Positions 1 through 8,734 of a stretch of DNA of 64,000 nt are shown here, piece by piece. Position 1 is the stretch's first letter. Each line of letters starts with the position of its first letter. The notes under the pieces are model-generated. The model was not told the origin of the DNA and searched no databases. It saw only the letters and a list, made by a program, of their open reading frames with translations. Location: positions 62,001-126,000 of the forward strand of contig NC_016818.1 of the NCBI RefSeq assembly GCF_000241955.1, written 5' to 3'. This DNA is from Rahnella aquatilis CIP 78.65 = ATCC 33071. Lineage in GTDB: Bacteria > Pseudomonadota > Gammaproteobacteria > Enterobacterales > Enterobacteriaceae. Made by a program: the position numbers and the translations under genes.

Positions 1-156
1 ACCAACTGTTACCACGCGTATCCGGCACATGCGGCGTTCGGTGGCTACAAACAGTCCGGTATCGGGCGTGAAACCCACAAGATGATGCTGGATCACTACC
101 AGCAAACCAAATGCTTACTCGTTTCTTATTCGAGTAAACCGCTGGGATTATTCTAA
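1..156 (+). CDS. Aldehyde dehydrogenase, C-terminal end only (partial)
   Basis: The first 52 codons are open and end at TAA (154-156). They encode the typical C-terminus of an NAD(P)-dependent aldehyde dehydrogenase: a segment reading [12 protein letters not shown], then HYQQTK and a short hydrophobic tail ending in LGLF. That block is characteristic of the AldB/ExaC-type subfamily, which oxidises small aliphatic aldehydes in the cytoplasm. The catalytic cysteine and glutamate lie upstream of the window, so substrate and full length cannot be judged. The gene is followed by a strong stem-loop, so it probably ends its own transcription unit and is unrelated to the peptide cluster downstream. 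Confidence 0.85.
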   Translation, partial: TNCYHAYPAHAAFGGYKQSGIGRETHKMMLDHYQQTKCLLVSYSSKPLGLF

Positions 157-193
157 CCTTAGGATAAATGTTACAAAATATATTTTTTGTTTT

Positions 194-229
194 TAATGGC
201 GATAACCTGAATATGCGTTATCGCCATTA
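194..229 (+). terminator. Strong stem-loop after the aldehyde dehydrogenase, possible terminator
   Basis: A perfect 13-bp inverted repeat (194-206 with 217-229) encloses a 10-nt loop. It lies 38 bases after the stop codon. The downstream flank is A/T-mixed and not a clean T-run, so it is a weak intrinsic terminator by sequence and may instead protect the mRNA 3' end. Confidence 0.5.
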
Positions 230-432
230 AATATATTTAATACATTATGAATAATATGATAATTGCCCTTCGTTATCGTAGTGCGTAAGATGCCCTCCTT
301 ACAGTTTTATTTCATGGCTAAATAGTCTTTATTATACATCGGCTGACATATTTCATATGTTCACATAACCTCTTGATAATCATCGATTGTAAATAAACTT
401 TATGCTGTGTCTTTTTGCATGAGAGAGCGGGA

Positions 433-1095
433 ATGTCCAGGAAGCTATTATATTTTTTCATCTACACACTATTTATTTGTTTATTATCAATTGGTTGTAC
501 CGTGGCCTATTATCAATATGTGGTGCTTGATTCAGGGGCAGAATCCTTGATTCAGATGGATGAAGGAAAGGTATCGAACAGCCCGTTAAAAGACAGCGAC
601 GTGTTAGTGGAAATAATGTCTTATGGCTGCCATTTTTGCGCCATTAATGACAAAGCTATTACTGAATTAGAAACGCGGCTGCCACAAGGGGTAAGAGTTG
701 TCCGTCTGCATCTGGAAAACACCGGTTCACGTGGTTTGGCTCGCTACGCCCGACTTTTTGCAACATTACAGGTCATGGGAATAGAACCGCAGTATCGTGA
801 AAAAGTGTATGCCGCTATTATCGATGACAACAAAGATCTCTCTGATAATATTATCTTAAATCGCTGGTTGTCGACGAACAGTATTGATGTCGAAAAATAT
901 CACGCCGTGGAAGCATCACAGGAAACAACAGACCTTATAAAATATATGAATGATGTCAGTCATTATTATGATGTCTCCGCGACGCCTGCTTTTATTGTCA
1001 ATAAGAGGTGGGTTGCGTTCCAGGATCGTGATTTCGATAAGTTCGGTGACCATTTGCTCTCATTACTGAAAAATAATAAACCACTGGAACAATGA
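433..1095 (+). CDS. DsbA/thioredoxin-fold oxidoreductase of the peptide cluster
   Basis: A 220-residue protein with an N-terminal hydrophobic anchor (residues about 5-30) and a periplasmic thioredoxin-like domain. The redox motif is Cys66-His-Phe-Cys69, and the cis-proline loop reads SATPAF near the C-terminus, as in DsbA/DsbG-type thiol oxidoreductases. It probably forms or shuffles disulfides in the periplasm. The four-cysteine peptide encoded at the end of the cluster is the obvious candidate substrate (inference). I chose the ATG at 433, after a purine-rich GAGAG/GGGA stretch, over an upstream in-frame TTG at 415. The stop overlaps the start of the next gene, so the two are translationally coupled. 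A lipoprotein form is possible because Cys22 follows a hydrophobic run, but the lipobox is poor. Confidence 0.75.
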   Translation: MSRKLLYFFIYTLFICLLSIGCTVAYYQYVVLDSGAESLIQMDEGKVSNSPLKDSDVLVEIMSYGCHFCAINDKAITELETRLPQGVRVVRLHLENTGSRGLARYARLFATLQVMGIEPQYREKVYAAIIDDNKDLSDNIILNRWLSTNSIDVEKYHAVEASQETTDLIKYMNDVSHYYDVSATPAFIVNKRWVAFQDRDFDKFGDHLLSLLKNNKPLEQ

Positions 1096-2042
1096 TGCGT
1101 TTCCTTCCCGTATGGATTTATATGCAGAGTCTTTTTCTGCTTTCTAAAATAGAAAGACAAGGGCTCATATTCCTTCTGCGTGGATTGAAACAAACCCGAT
1201 GGGTGCTGAATAAGATACCGCTGGGTGTCATTTTCGCAGGGTTGCATACAGTGAGACTTCTCCGGCTGACCGGTAAAGATCAAAACGCCCGTTCTCTCGT
1301 CGCCAGTGAAAATAAAAGATGCTTAACAGGCGATGACGGTAAAGTGGATTTTACCTGGACGGCGCAGCGCCGTAAGGCTCTGGATTACGCGGCAACATAC
1401 GGTAAAAATAAAAAGGTCATCAGCCAACTCGATGCCTGTGCTGCCGAGCTAGATAAGATTGTTGTGCCGCTTCATCAGGCTAAGAAACCGGTTATGTTGG
1501 CCCCTCTGCACATGGTGTCAGATATTCTGGCTGGCATTGTGGCCAGTAAAACCTGTCCGGGTAAAGGCACGGTGATCGTCTCTTCCAATGCTGAACACTA
1601 TATCGAACAGGACAGAATGAAAGGCGGCATAAATCTTGACTATTGCTCTATTCACAATAAAAGTCAGGATGTCGCGAAAAATATGATTTCTGCCTGCATG
1701 GAGGCGGCTGAAAATAAAAGCAATATCATTATTTTTCCGGACATCACACCGGACTATACAATAGCGACTGATAGTGCTTATTCCTCCAAGCTTAAATGCC
1801 GTTTATTTGATCGCCCTGCTAAATTACATAATGGCGTGGTCAGACTGGCAAAAATGCTCTCGGCGGACGTCGTGTTTTATTATTTGTATTATGACCGTGG
1901 GTTGAAAATACGTATTTTCCCCGCCGTCAGTGCAAAGAATGTGGCAGAAAAAATGCCGGAAATTATTGAGCATTCCATCAGAAGTCATCCTCAGGACTGG
2001 CTTTTATGGCATCTCCACTCTCTTTACTTTATTAATGAATAA
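1092..2042 (+). CDS. Putative acyltransferase, LpxL/LPLAT-like
   Basis: A 316-residue protein with a hydrophobic or amphipathic N-terminal third. The core resembles lysophospholipid/lipid A acyltransferases: a segment APLHMVSDIL could hold the catalytic His-Asp pair, and a later FPDITPDYTIATDS segment resembles the second conserved block of LpxL-type enzymes. The His-Asp spacing is HX3D, one residue shorter than the classical HX4D, so family membership is likely but not certain. Such enzymes move an acyl chain from acyl-ACP to an amine or hydroxyl at the inner membrane. The ACP, ketosynthase, dehydratase and ketoreductase genes in the same operon could supply the chain, and the acceptor may be the exported peptide (inference). 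Two adjacent ATGs (1092 and 1095) overlap the preceding stop. Confidence 0.55.
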   Translation: MMRFLPVWIYMQSLFLLSKIERQGLIFLLRGLKQTRWVLNKIPLGVIFAGLHTVRLLRLTGKDQNARSLVASENKRCLTGDDGKVDFTWTAQRRKALDYAATYGKNKKVISQLDACAAELDKIVVPLHQAKKPVMLAPLHMVSDILAGIVASKTCPGKGTVIVSSNAEHYIEQDRMKGGINLDYCSIHNKSQDVAKNMISACMEAAENKSNIIIFPDITPDYTIATDSAYSSKLKCRLFDRPAKLHNGVVRLAKMLSADVVFYYLYYDRGLKIRIFPAVSAKNVAEKMPEIIEHSIRSHPQDWLLWHLHSLYFINE

Positions 2043-2060
2043 ATTCCAGAAGAAATCATA

Positions 2061-4199
2061 ATGAGTCGTATTATTCCAGAGATGGTTTCACAAAGTGAAA
2101 TCAATGAGTGTGGTTTAGCCTGTATTGCGATGCTGGCGGATACCCAGGGAGTCAGTGTGACTCTTCCTCAGTTGCGAGACGCTTATCCTATTTCAGTACA
2201 CGGCACCTCTCTGGATACCCTGGCGACCATTTTATCAGATTACGCTATTCCGGTTTATCCCGTTTTATTTTCACCCGATGAAATTCAGGATTTACCGCTT
2301 CCTGCTATTCTTCATTATGGTGCGGGTCATTATGTTGTACTCGCTTACCGTAAAGGGGAAAGGGTGTGTGTCATGAACCCCGCAATCGGTCAGCAATTTT
2401 TAACCTTCGATGCGCTTAAAAAAGATATCAGTGGATATGCCCTGATAATAGATGAAGAGGCTGAGCCGAAAGAAACAAAATCCGCACCTGACCCTGCCGC
2501 GCCAAATAAATCATTTTTTGCCTGTCTGAGTCTGGAGCAAACGTCGAAAATAAAAGGTATTTATTTTCTGATGACGCTCGCTTTTCTTGTGTCGCTGACT
2601 TTATTTATTATGCCTGCCATGGTCGGACAGGCTATTAATGATGTCTTATCTGCGGCGGGGAAAGAAGATTTTCCTTATTTGCTTTTTCTACTCGCCTTTG
2701 TGATTTCGACAGCGCTGGCATTGTGGGTGCGTTCGGTCACGGAACAATGTGTAAAGCGCTTTGCGGTACTTAATAGTACGGCCGGATTTTCGCGGCTGCT
2801 GAGCAATTCCCTGCGTTTTTTTGAACGTCGGGCACCCGGCGAAGTCTTCAGTCGTTTTTCCGCATGGGAAACCGCCGCGTTGCAAAAGATTGAGCTGGAT
2901 AACGGCCTGCGTACTGACTGGATCATCGGTCTTTTGGCGTTCATCGTCATGGCTTACATGAGTTTTTCGCTGGCGCTGGTCTCCCTGGCCGGTGTGACCC
3001 TGATGGGGCTGGTGAGCGTCTGGGCTATCTATCGTGATCGATTCTATGCCCAGCAAATGCAGGAACGTATCGCTGAACAAAACGAATACATCCTTGAGTC
3101 AATTCACGGTTTCACGACGATAAAATCCGCCGGTTTATACGAGCAGCGCAAAAGCATGTTCGCCACTTATACGCTGGCGCTGTTTAACTGTATTCAGAAA
3201 AAACAAATTTATGAGCAGGTGAAAAACAGCATTTATCAGATGGCTGGCAGCCTTGAAATGGTCCTTTTCATGTTTCTGGCGCTGCCTTTGCTGAAAAATG
3301 GGGTGATCTCTTTGGGCAGCTTTTTTGCCTACAGTTTTATCCGGCAGATTTTCTCTTCTTACATCACCAAGATTTTCTTTGCAGTATTGCAGAAGAACCA
3401 GTTGCACATCATCGACCAGCGTGCCGCCGATCTGTTCCCTGCCACTGATGTCTCCGGGAAAGCGCCTGCGCGGCAGGCACAAGTTTGCGAACCGTTTTCT
3501 TTTACCGGCCAGCTAAAATTCGAGGATATCGCTTTCCGTTATGACAGCGCGAAACCGACGCTGCACAGCATGACTTTTGCGGTTGAGCAGGGTCATACCG
3601 TGGCGATAGTCGGTGAGTCAGGTGCGGGAAAAAGCACACTCATCAAAATTATCGCCGGCTTGCTGATACCGGATGAGGGGCAGATCAGTCTTCAGGGCAA
3701 TGAAATCACGTCGCATCAGATTGAAAAATTATGTTTCCTGCAAAGTCAGGAAGACATTCTGTTCAATACCAGTGTGCTTGAAAACATAACTTTATTTGAT
3801 CCTCACTACGATGACAGCCAGCAAAACCGTATCAGCGCATTGCTCGAAGGGCTCGGCCTGACAGGGGTCATCGGGCAGCTTCCCGGCGGGATGAATGCCA
3901 GGATCCGGGAAAGTCATACCGGCCTTTCGCTTGGGCAGCGTCAGCGCCTGTTACTGGCCAGGGCAATGTACAGCAACCGGCCGGTATTAGTGCTCGATGA
4001 ACCCACGGCAAATCTGGATGATGAAATGGCATCGCAGGTCATGATGTCCGTGATGGCACATTGTCATGAACAGGGAAAAACCCTGATTGTCGTCACACAC
4101 AGTAAAACTATTCTCAACCAGTTTGACCATGTTTATCACCTCGACCACGGCCACTTGTTGCCTCATGACAGCAGGGTGATTCAGGGATGTGTCGCATGA
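2061..4199 (+). CDS. Peptidase C39 domain ABC exporter (bacteriocin type)
   Basis: A 712-residue protein with three parts. Residues 1-135 are a C39 leader peptidase with Gln11, Cys17 in NECGLACIAML, and His90 in GAGHYVVL. Residues about 165-440 are the transmembrane domain. The nucleotide-binding domain carries Walker A GESGAGKST, signature LSLGQ, Walker B VLVLDEPTANLD and an H-loop in VVTHSK. Proteins of this kind cut double-glycine leaders on the cytoplasmic side and pump out the mature peptide. The third triad residue, usually Asp in a DPAxG motif, is Asn106 here (MNPAIG). A good Shine-Dalgarno (AGAAG) precedes the ATG. The cognate substrate is most likely the GG-leader peptide at 12142. 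Confidence 0.93.
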   Translation: MSRIIPEMVSQSEINECGLACIAMLADTQGVSVTLPQLRDAYPISVHGTSLDTLATILSDYAIPVYPVLFSPDEIQDLPLPAILHYGAGHYVVLAYRKGERVCVMNPAIGQQFLTFDALKKDISGYALIIDEEAEPKETKSAPDPAAPNKSFFACLSLEQTSKIKGIYFLMTLAFLVSLTLFIMPAMVGQAINDVLSAAGKEDFPYLLFLLAFVISTALALWVRSVTEQCVKRFAVLNSTAGFSRLLSNSLRFFERRAPGEVFSRFSAWETAALQKIELDNGLRTDWIIGLLAFIVMAYMSFSLALVSLAGVTLMGLVSVWAIYRDRFYAQQMQERIAEQNEYILESIHGFTTIKSAGLYEQRKSMFATYTLALFNCIQKKQIYEQVKNSIYQMAGSLEMVLFMFLALPLLKNGVISLGSFFAYSFIRQIFSSYITKIFFAVLQKNQLHIIDQRAADLFPATDVSGKAPARQAQVCEPFSFTGQLKFEDIAFRYDSAKPTLHSMTFAVEQGHTVAIVGESGAGKSTLIKIIAGLLIPDEGQISLQGNEITSHQIEKLCFLQSQEDILFNTSVLENITLFDPHYDDSQQNRISALLEGLGLTGVIGQLPGGMNARIRESHTGLSLGQRQRLLLARAMYSNRPVLVLDEPTANLDDEMASQVMMSVMAHCHEQGKTLIVVTHSKTILNQFDHVYHLDHGHLLPHDSRVIQGCVA

Positions 4200-5368
4200 A
4201 CGTCCTGCGACGCTATCGCGTGTTCAGTATTGCCAGTCTGACGCTGTGTGTGTTCATCGCCGCCACCGCTTTGCTGATAGCCCACCGCACCGACAACTCT
4301 GCAACCCGTCATCACATTGATGTCATCGGGCGTGGCGATATACAAACCACGGTGATGACGACGGGTGTGCTTCAGCCTCTGAAAAAAATAAGTGTTGGCG
4401 CACAAGTGAACGGCCAGCTTAAGAAATTGCACGTAAAGCAGGGTGACAGGGTGAAGAAAGGTCAGCTGCTGGCTGAGATTGACCCTGTTATTCAGCAAAA
4501 TGAATTGCGTAACGCGCAAGCCGAACTGCACAGTAACCGGGCGCAAATGCAGTCAGATAAAGCCCTGTTAAAGCAATATCAACTGGCGTTAACGCGGCAG
4601 AATAAAATGGCGCGCGACAGTGCGGGAGTGCAGAGCGATCTGGAATCCGCGCAGGCGCAATACGACGTGCAGCGTGAACAATTGAATATGGATGCTGCGC
4701 GGGTTGTACAGGCTGAGATTTCCGTCGAAACCGCCAAAGCCAATCTGGGATACACCCGAATTATCGCGCCTATTGACGGTGAGGTATTGGGCATTATCAC
4801 TCAGGAAGGGCAGACCATCGTTTCCTCCCAAACTGCGCCGACCATCATGGTGCTTGCTGATATGAGCGTCATGCGGATACAAACTCGCATTTCCGAAACC
4901 GATATCCTCAAAACGCATCCGGGCCAATCTGTGTGGTTTTATGTGATGGCAGATCCGACACGACGGTATGAAAGCGTGATGGGGGCGATTCAGGATGCGC
5001 CCGAAGAAGCGCTGCGCGAATCGAATGAGAGTTCCGGCAATACTCAGCAGTCCACTGCGGTTTATTACAACGGCGAATTTACTATCAGCAATGAGCAGCG
5101 TCGACTGAAAACATCCATGACGGCAGAGGCTTATATCATTATCGGTGAGGTGAAAAATGCCCTGCTGGTGCCATTAACCGCTGTGGGTGAACGCTCCCCG
5201 GAAGGGCGCTATCACGTACAGGTGAGAGAGAAAGATAAAATCACTGACCGGCTGATTGAGCTTGGGATCAGGGATAACAAATTTGCAGAAGTGAAATCAG
5301 GTCTGGCGCAAGGCGATCGGGTGGTAAGTACAACCTCTGCTCCGGGAGACGCAGATGCCAGCCAGTGA
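4196..5368 (+). CDS. macA: MacA-like periplasmic adaptor (membrane fusion protein)
   Basis: A 390-residue HlyD/MacA-type adaptor. It has an N-terminal membrane anchor (about residues 10-30), a biotinyl-lipoyl half-motif (VGAQVNGQLKKLHVKQGDRV), a long alpha-helical hairpin rich in Q, A and R, the second lipoyl half (APIDGEVLGII) and beta-barrel/membrane-proximal domains. It would link an inner-membrane ABC pump to the outer-membrane channel. The ATG at 4196 overlaps the stop of the C39 exporter as ATGA; an in-frame ATG at 4187 is an alternative. It sits between two ABC genes, so it could serve the C39 exporter, MacB, or both. Confidence 0.9.
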   Translation: MNVLRRYRVFSIASLTLCVFIAATALLIAHRTDNSATRHHIDVIGRGDIQTTVMTTGVLQPLKKISVGAQVNGQLKKLHVKQGDRVKKGQLLAEIDPVIQQNELRNAQAELHSNRAQMQSDKALLKQYQLALTRQNKMARDSAGVQSDLESAQAQYDVQREQLNMDAARVVQAEISVETAKANLGYTRIIAPIDGEVLGIITQEGQTIVSSQTAPTIMVLADMSVMRIQTRISETDILKTHPGQSVWFYVMADPTRRYESVMGAIQDAPEEALRESNESSGNTQQSTAVYYNGEFTISNEQRRLKTSMTAEAYIIIGEVKNALLVPLTAVGERSPEGRYHVQVREKDKITDRLIELGIRDNKFAEVKSGLAQGDRVVSTTSAPGDADASQ

Positions 5369-7307
5369 GCCTCTGATTTTATTACACCATGTCTCGCGTG
5401 TTTTCAGTTCGGGAGATCAGCAGGTTTCGGTGCTTGACGACGTTTCGCTGTCAGTTCAGGCAGGTGAGATGCTCGCGATTGTCGGGCCTTCTGGCTCGGG
5501 AAAATCCACCCTGATGAATATCTTAGGCGGGCTTGATATCCCGGACAGCGGCGAGGTCCGCATTGCCGGAATTGATACCCTCAACGCCTCTCATGAGCAG
5601 CTTGCCGCTTTGCGAAGCAGCAATATTGGTTTTATTTTCCAGCGTTATCACCTTATGCCTTATCTGACCGCGGCGGAAAACGTTGCCGTACCGGCTCAGT
5701 ACACCGCAATGCCGGAAAACGTTCAGGAGCAGCGTGCTGCCTACCTGTTGGAACATCTGGGGCTGAAGGAGAGAATGCAGCATAAGCCCTCCCAGCTTTC
5801 CGGCGGTCAGCAGCAACGGGTCAGTATCGCCCGCGCCCTGATGAACGGGGCGCCAATTATTCTTGCTGATGAACCGACCGGTGCGCTGGATGCGCAGAGC
5901 GGTCAGGAAATGATGGCGATTTTGCACGGACTTCATCAGTCCGGACATACCATTATTCTGGTGACGCATGACCGCAACGTTGCCTCTCAGGCAGAGCGAA
6001 TCATTGAAATCAGTGACGGCAAAATCATTGCGGATACGCCTAATCCCAGCGTTCACCAGGCCAGCGTGCCGGTGGTATTGCTTCCAGCGGTCAATACGGG
6101 GCGTTCTTCATGGCGGCAAAGTCTTCATGATGCGATAAAAATGGCCTGGCGGGCGCTGAACGGGCACCGGGTCAGGGCATTGCTTTCTATGCTGGGGATC
6201 ATTATTGGCGTGACGTCAGTGATTACTTCGATGGCGGTCGGTGAAGGCGCTAAGCTGAAAATAATTCGTGATATCAGCGCATTAGGCACCAGTACTGTGG
6301 CGGTTCGTCCCGGTCTTGGCTGGGACAATCCGCGGCCTGATCTCAGTGACTCCCTGACGCTCGGGGACGTCAGCACGCTGTCTGAGCTGCCTTTCGCTGT
6401 TCATGTTTCACCTGTTTTCACCCGTAACCTGGAGGCTCAGGTCGGCGGACGGCAAATGTTTTTTAATCTCACGGGGGTGAGCTCAGATTATTTTGCTGTG
6501 CACGATCTGGCCTTAAAAGAGGGGCGCAAACTCAACGAACACGATGTGGATGCCAGAGAGCCGGTTTTGCTGATTGACTCAGCCTCCGCTGAGACATTGT
6601 TTCATGAAGATAAAAATCCTTTAGGGGAAACAATTTATCTCAACAATGTGCCGTTGCGTGTTGTGGGGATTACGGCACCCAAAGGTTTAAAGAACATGGG
6701 TGGAGGCCTGAACGCCTGGATGGCTTATACGACGTTACAGGAACGTTTGACCGGACGTATGCCAGTCGGCGCGATTGAAATCCAGGTCGCGAAAGGTATG
6801 ACGTTGAAAGAAGCACAGCGGCGTATTGAATATGTGCTCGAAAAATCCCACGGTCGGCGTGATTTCTTCATTGAAACCGACGATATGATGCTGGAAACCC
6901 TGCAGAAAACTTCCGACTCTTTGACATTGCTGATTGCCACGATTGCGGGTATTTCACTGGTTGTCGGCGGCGTGGGTGTCATGAACATCATGCTGGTTTC
7001 GGTAGCCGAACGTATGCATGAAATAGGCATCCGGCTGGCTGTCGGTGCCCGCGCGGTGGATATCATGCGCCAGTTTCTGATTGAGTCGGTGGTGGTCTGC
7101 CTGTTTGGCTGTGTGGTGGGGGTGATTGTCACGTTTGTCGCAGGAACACTCTTCTCTGTGCTGACAAATCGATTCGAAATGGTGTTTACGCCGTTACCGA
7201 TATTTTACTCCTGCTGTTTCTCGGCCCTGATTGGTCTGGGTTTTGGATTCTTTCCGGCCCGTTTCGCCGCCCGGATGAAACCGACGGAGGCGCTGGCCAG
7301 AGAATGA
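5355..7307 (+). CDS. macB: MacB-like ABC exporter with FtsX-type permease
   Basis: A 650-residue fusion of an N-terminal ATPase and a C-terminal MacB/FtsX permease. The ATPase has Walker A VGPSGSGKSTLM, signature LSGGQQQRV and Walker B ILADEPTGALD. One transmembrane helix near residue 275 is followed by a large periplasmic domain and three C-terminal helices. The length matches E. coli MacB. With the adjacent adaptor and outer-membrane gene it forms a complete tripartite pump, acting as a mechanotransmitter for periplasmic substrates in the known family. It overlaps the adaptor gene by 14 bases and the next gene by 4. A role in export of, or self-protection against, the cluster product is inferred. 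Confidence 0.93.
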   Translation: MPASEPLILLHHVSRVFSSGDQQVSVLDDVSLSVQAGEMLAIVGPSGSGKSTLMNILGGLDIPDSGEVRIAGIDTLNASHEQLAALRSSNIGFIFQRYHLMPYLTAAENVAVPAQYTAMPENVQEQRAAYLLEHLGLKERMQHKPSQLSGGQQQRVSIARALMNGAPIILADEPTGALDAQSGQEMMAILHGLHQSGHTIILVTHDRNVASQAERIIEISDGKIIADTPNPSVHQASVPVVLLPAVNTGRSSWRQSLHDAIKMAWRALNGHRVRALLSMLGIIIGVTSVITSMAVGEGAKLKIIRDISALGTSTVAVRPGLGWDNPRPDLSDSLTLGDVSTLSELPFAVHVSPVFTRNLEAQVGGRQMFFNLTGVSSDYFAVHDLALKEGRKLNEHDVDAREPVLLIDSASAETLFHEDKNPLGETIYLNNVPLRVVGITAPKGLKNMGGGLNAWMAYTTLQERLTGRMPVGAIEIQVAKGMTLKEAQRRIEYVLEKSHGRRDFFIETDDMMLETLQKTSDSLTLLIATIAGISLVVGGVGVMNIMLVSVAERMHEIGIRLAVGARAVDIMRQFLIESVVVCLFGCVVGVIVTFVAGTLFSVLTNRFEMVFTPLPIFYSCCFSALIGLGFGFFPARFAARMKPTEALARE

Positions 7308-8734
7308 AAATACTCTTTACAGCGATACTGGCATGTTGTCTGGCCGGATGCGGGGCTTTTCTCAAAACACCTTATCAGCAACCTGAGTTGAATTTGCCGC
7401 AAGACTGGCAGAACAAACAAACGGGCACGGCCTGGCTTACCCATACCCCGCAATGGTGGCGTGTTTTTAATGATCCACAGTTTTCTCAGATGATCAGCGA
7501 TGTGCTAATCCACAATGATGATCTGGCTATCGCCGGTTACCGGTTGCGTCAGGCTGCGCTGGATGCGGGGCTGAGCAACACGAATCTGACGCCTGATGTC
7601 AGTGCCGGGGGAGAGGCCAGCAACAGTAAAAACACCCGGCGCAATACCGCCGCCCATGAAAATTATAATGCTTCTGTCACAACGAGTTATGAGCTGGATC
7701 TGTGGGGCAAGCTGGCGCGGACGCGTGAACAGGCGCAATGGCAGATGAATGCCACCGCCCTTGACCGGCAAAATACAGCGTTAATGCTGATCGGGACAAC
7801 GGGCCAGTATTACTGGCAAATCGCCGCGCTTAACGAACAAATCGGCAATACCGAAAAAAGTATTCAACTGGCAATGGAAACCGAAAGGATAACCCGTTCC
7901 GGCTATGAGGCGGGGGCGATCAATCAGCTGGATGTGCTGCAGGCGCGGCAGTCAGTGATTGATCAAACCAATAGCTTGCGTGAGCTGAACCAACAAAGAG
8001 AAGAAGCGCGTAATGCGCTGGCGATTCTTTTCGGCCGTGCGCCGTCAGCACGTGCGCCGGAGAAAATGTTTCTCGATCCCCGGCAGACCATCGGGCTGAC
8101 ACCTGATTTGCCTTTATCGGTCATCAGCCGCAGGCCGGATGTGCAGTCGGCTGAATGGAAACTCCGGGCTTCACTGGCGGCGTCCGATGTGGCGAGGCTG
8201 AATTTTTATCCTTCCTTGTCATTAGGTGCCACGTTGGGAGCAGGCAGTGCGGTGTTCAGCGAGTGGTTTTCCAATCCGGCACGGACGCTGAGCAGCGGCC
8301 TGACGTTACCTTTTGTGCAATGGAATACGGTACAACTGACCGTAGAACGCTCAGAACTGGATGTCAGACAGGCGGCGGCTACCTTCCGTCAGTCGGTCTA
8401 CAGCGCATTGTCTGACGTTGAAAATACAACCTCACAAAGAAACACTTATCAGGCTCAGCGTGAAGATCTTCTGGTTTCTCTTGGGCTGGGTGAGCAACGG
8501 CTGCGTTTAGCCAAAAGTCAGTATCTGGCCGGGGCGGTTTCCCTGCAAACCTGGCTGGATGCGCAAAGCAGCCTGCTGAGTGCTGAAAATCAGCTGGCGG
8601 ATGCCCAGGCCCGATATCTCAATGCAACGTTGCAACTGTGGCTGGCGCTCGGCGGGGAAGTCAACCTCGATGAAATTATCGCCAGTGCCCATGTTAATAC
8701 CCCTCCAGGGAAGGAAAATAAGCGTAATGGATAA
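7304..8734 (+). CDS. NodT/TolC-family outer-membrane efflux lipoprotein
   Basis: A 476-residue outer-membrane factor. The N-terminus has a lipoprotein signal with lipobox CLAGC (Cys16). Two repeated OMF domains follow, with typical phrases such as SYELDLWGK, SVISRRPDVQSAEW and ARLNFYPSLSLG. It would form the trimeric outer-membrane channel for the MacAB-type pump and possibly for the C39 exporter. It overlaps macB by ATGA, showing coupling. No homologue-level specificity can be read from sequence. Confidence 0.92.
   Translation: MKILFTAILACCLAGCGAFLKTPYQQPELNLPQDWQNKQTGTAWLTHTPQWWRVFNDPQFSQMISDVLIHNDDLAIAGYRLRQAALDAGLSNTNLTPDVSAGGEASNSKNTRRNTAAHENYNASVTTSYELDLWGKLARTREQAQWQMNATALDRQNTALMLIGTTGQYYWQIAALNEQIGNTEKSIQLAMETERITRSGYEAGAINQLDVLQARQSVIDQTNSLRELNQQREEARNALAILFGRAPSARAPEKMFLDPRQTIGLTPDLPLSVISRRPDVQSAEWKLRASLAASDVARLNFYPSLSLGATLGAGSAVFSEWFSNPARTLSSGLTLPFVQWNTVQLTVERSELDVRQAAATFRQSVYSALSDVENTTSQRNTYQAQREDLLVSLGLGEQRLRLAKSQYLAGAVSLQTWLDAQSSLLSAENQLADAQARYLNATLQLWLALGGEVNLDEIIASAHVNTPPGKENKRNG

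Noticed and set aside
245-390. Possible Fur boxes (GATAAT-like words) upstream of the peptide cluster
   Set aside because: Only partial matches occur in a very A/T-rich stretch; no 19-bp site with acceptable symmetry was found.
415-432. TTG start extending the DsbA-like protein
   Set aside because: The ATG at 433 has the purine-rich ribosome site and starts right before the hydrophobic anchor.
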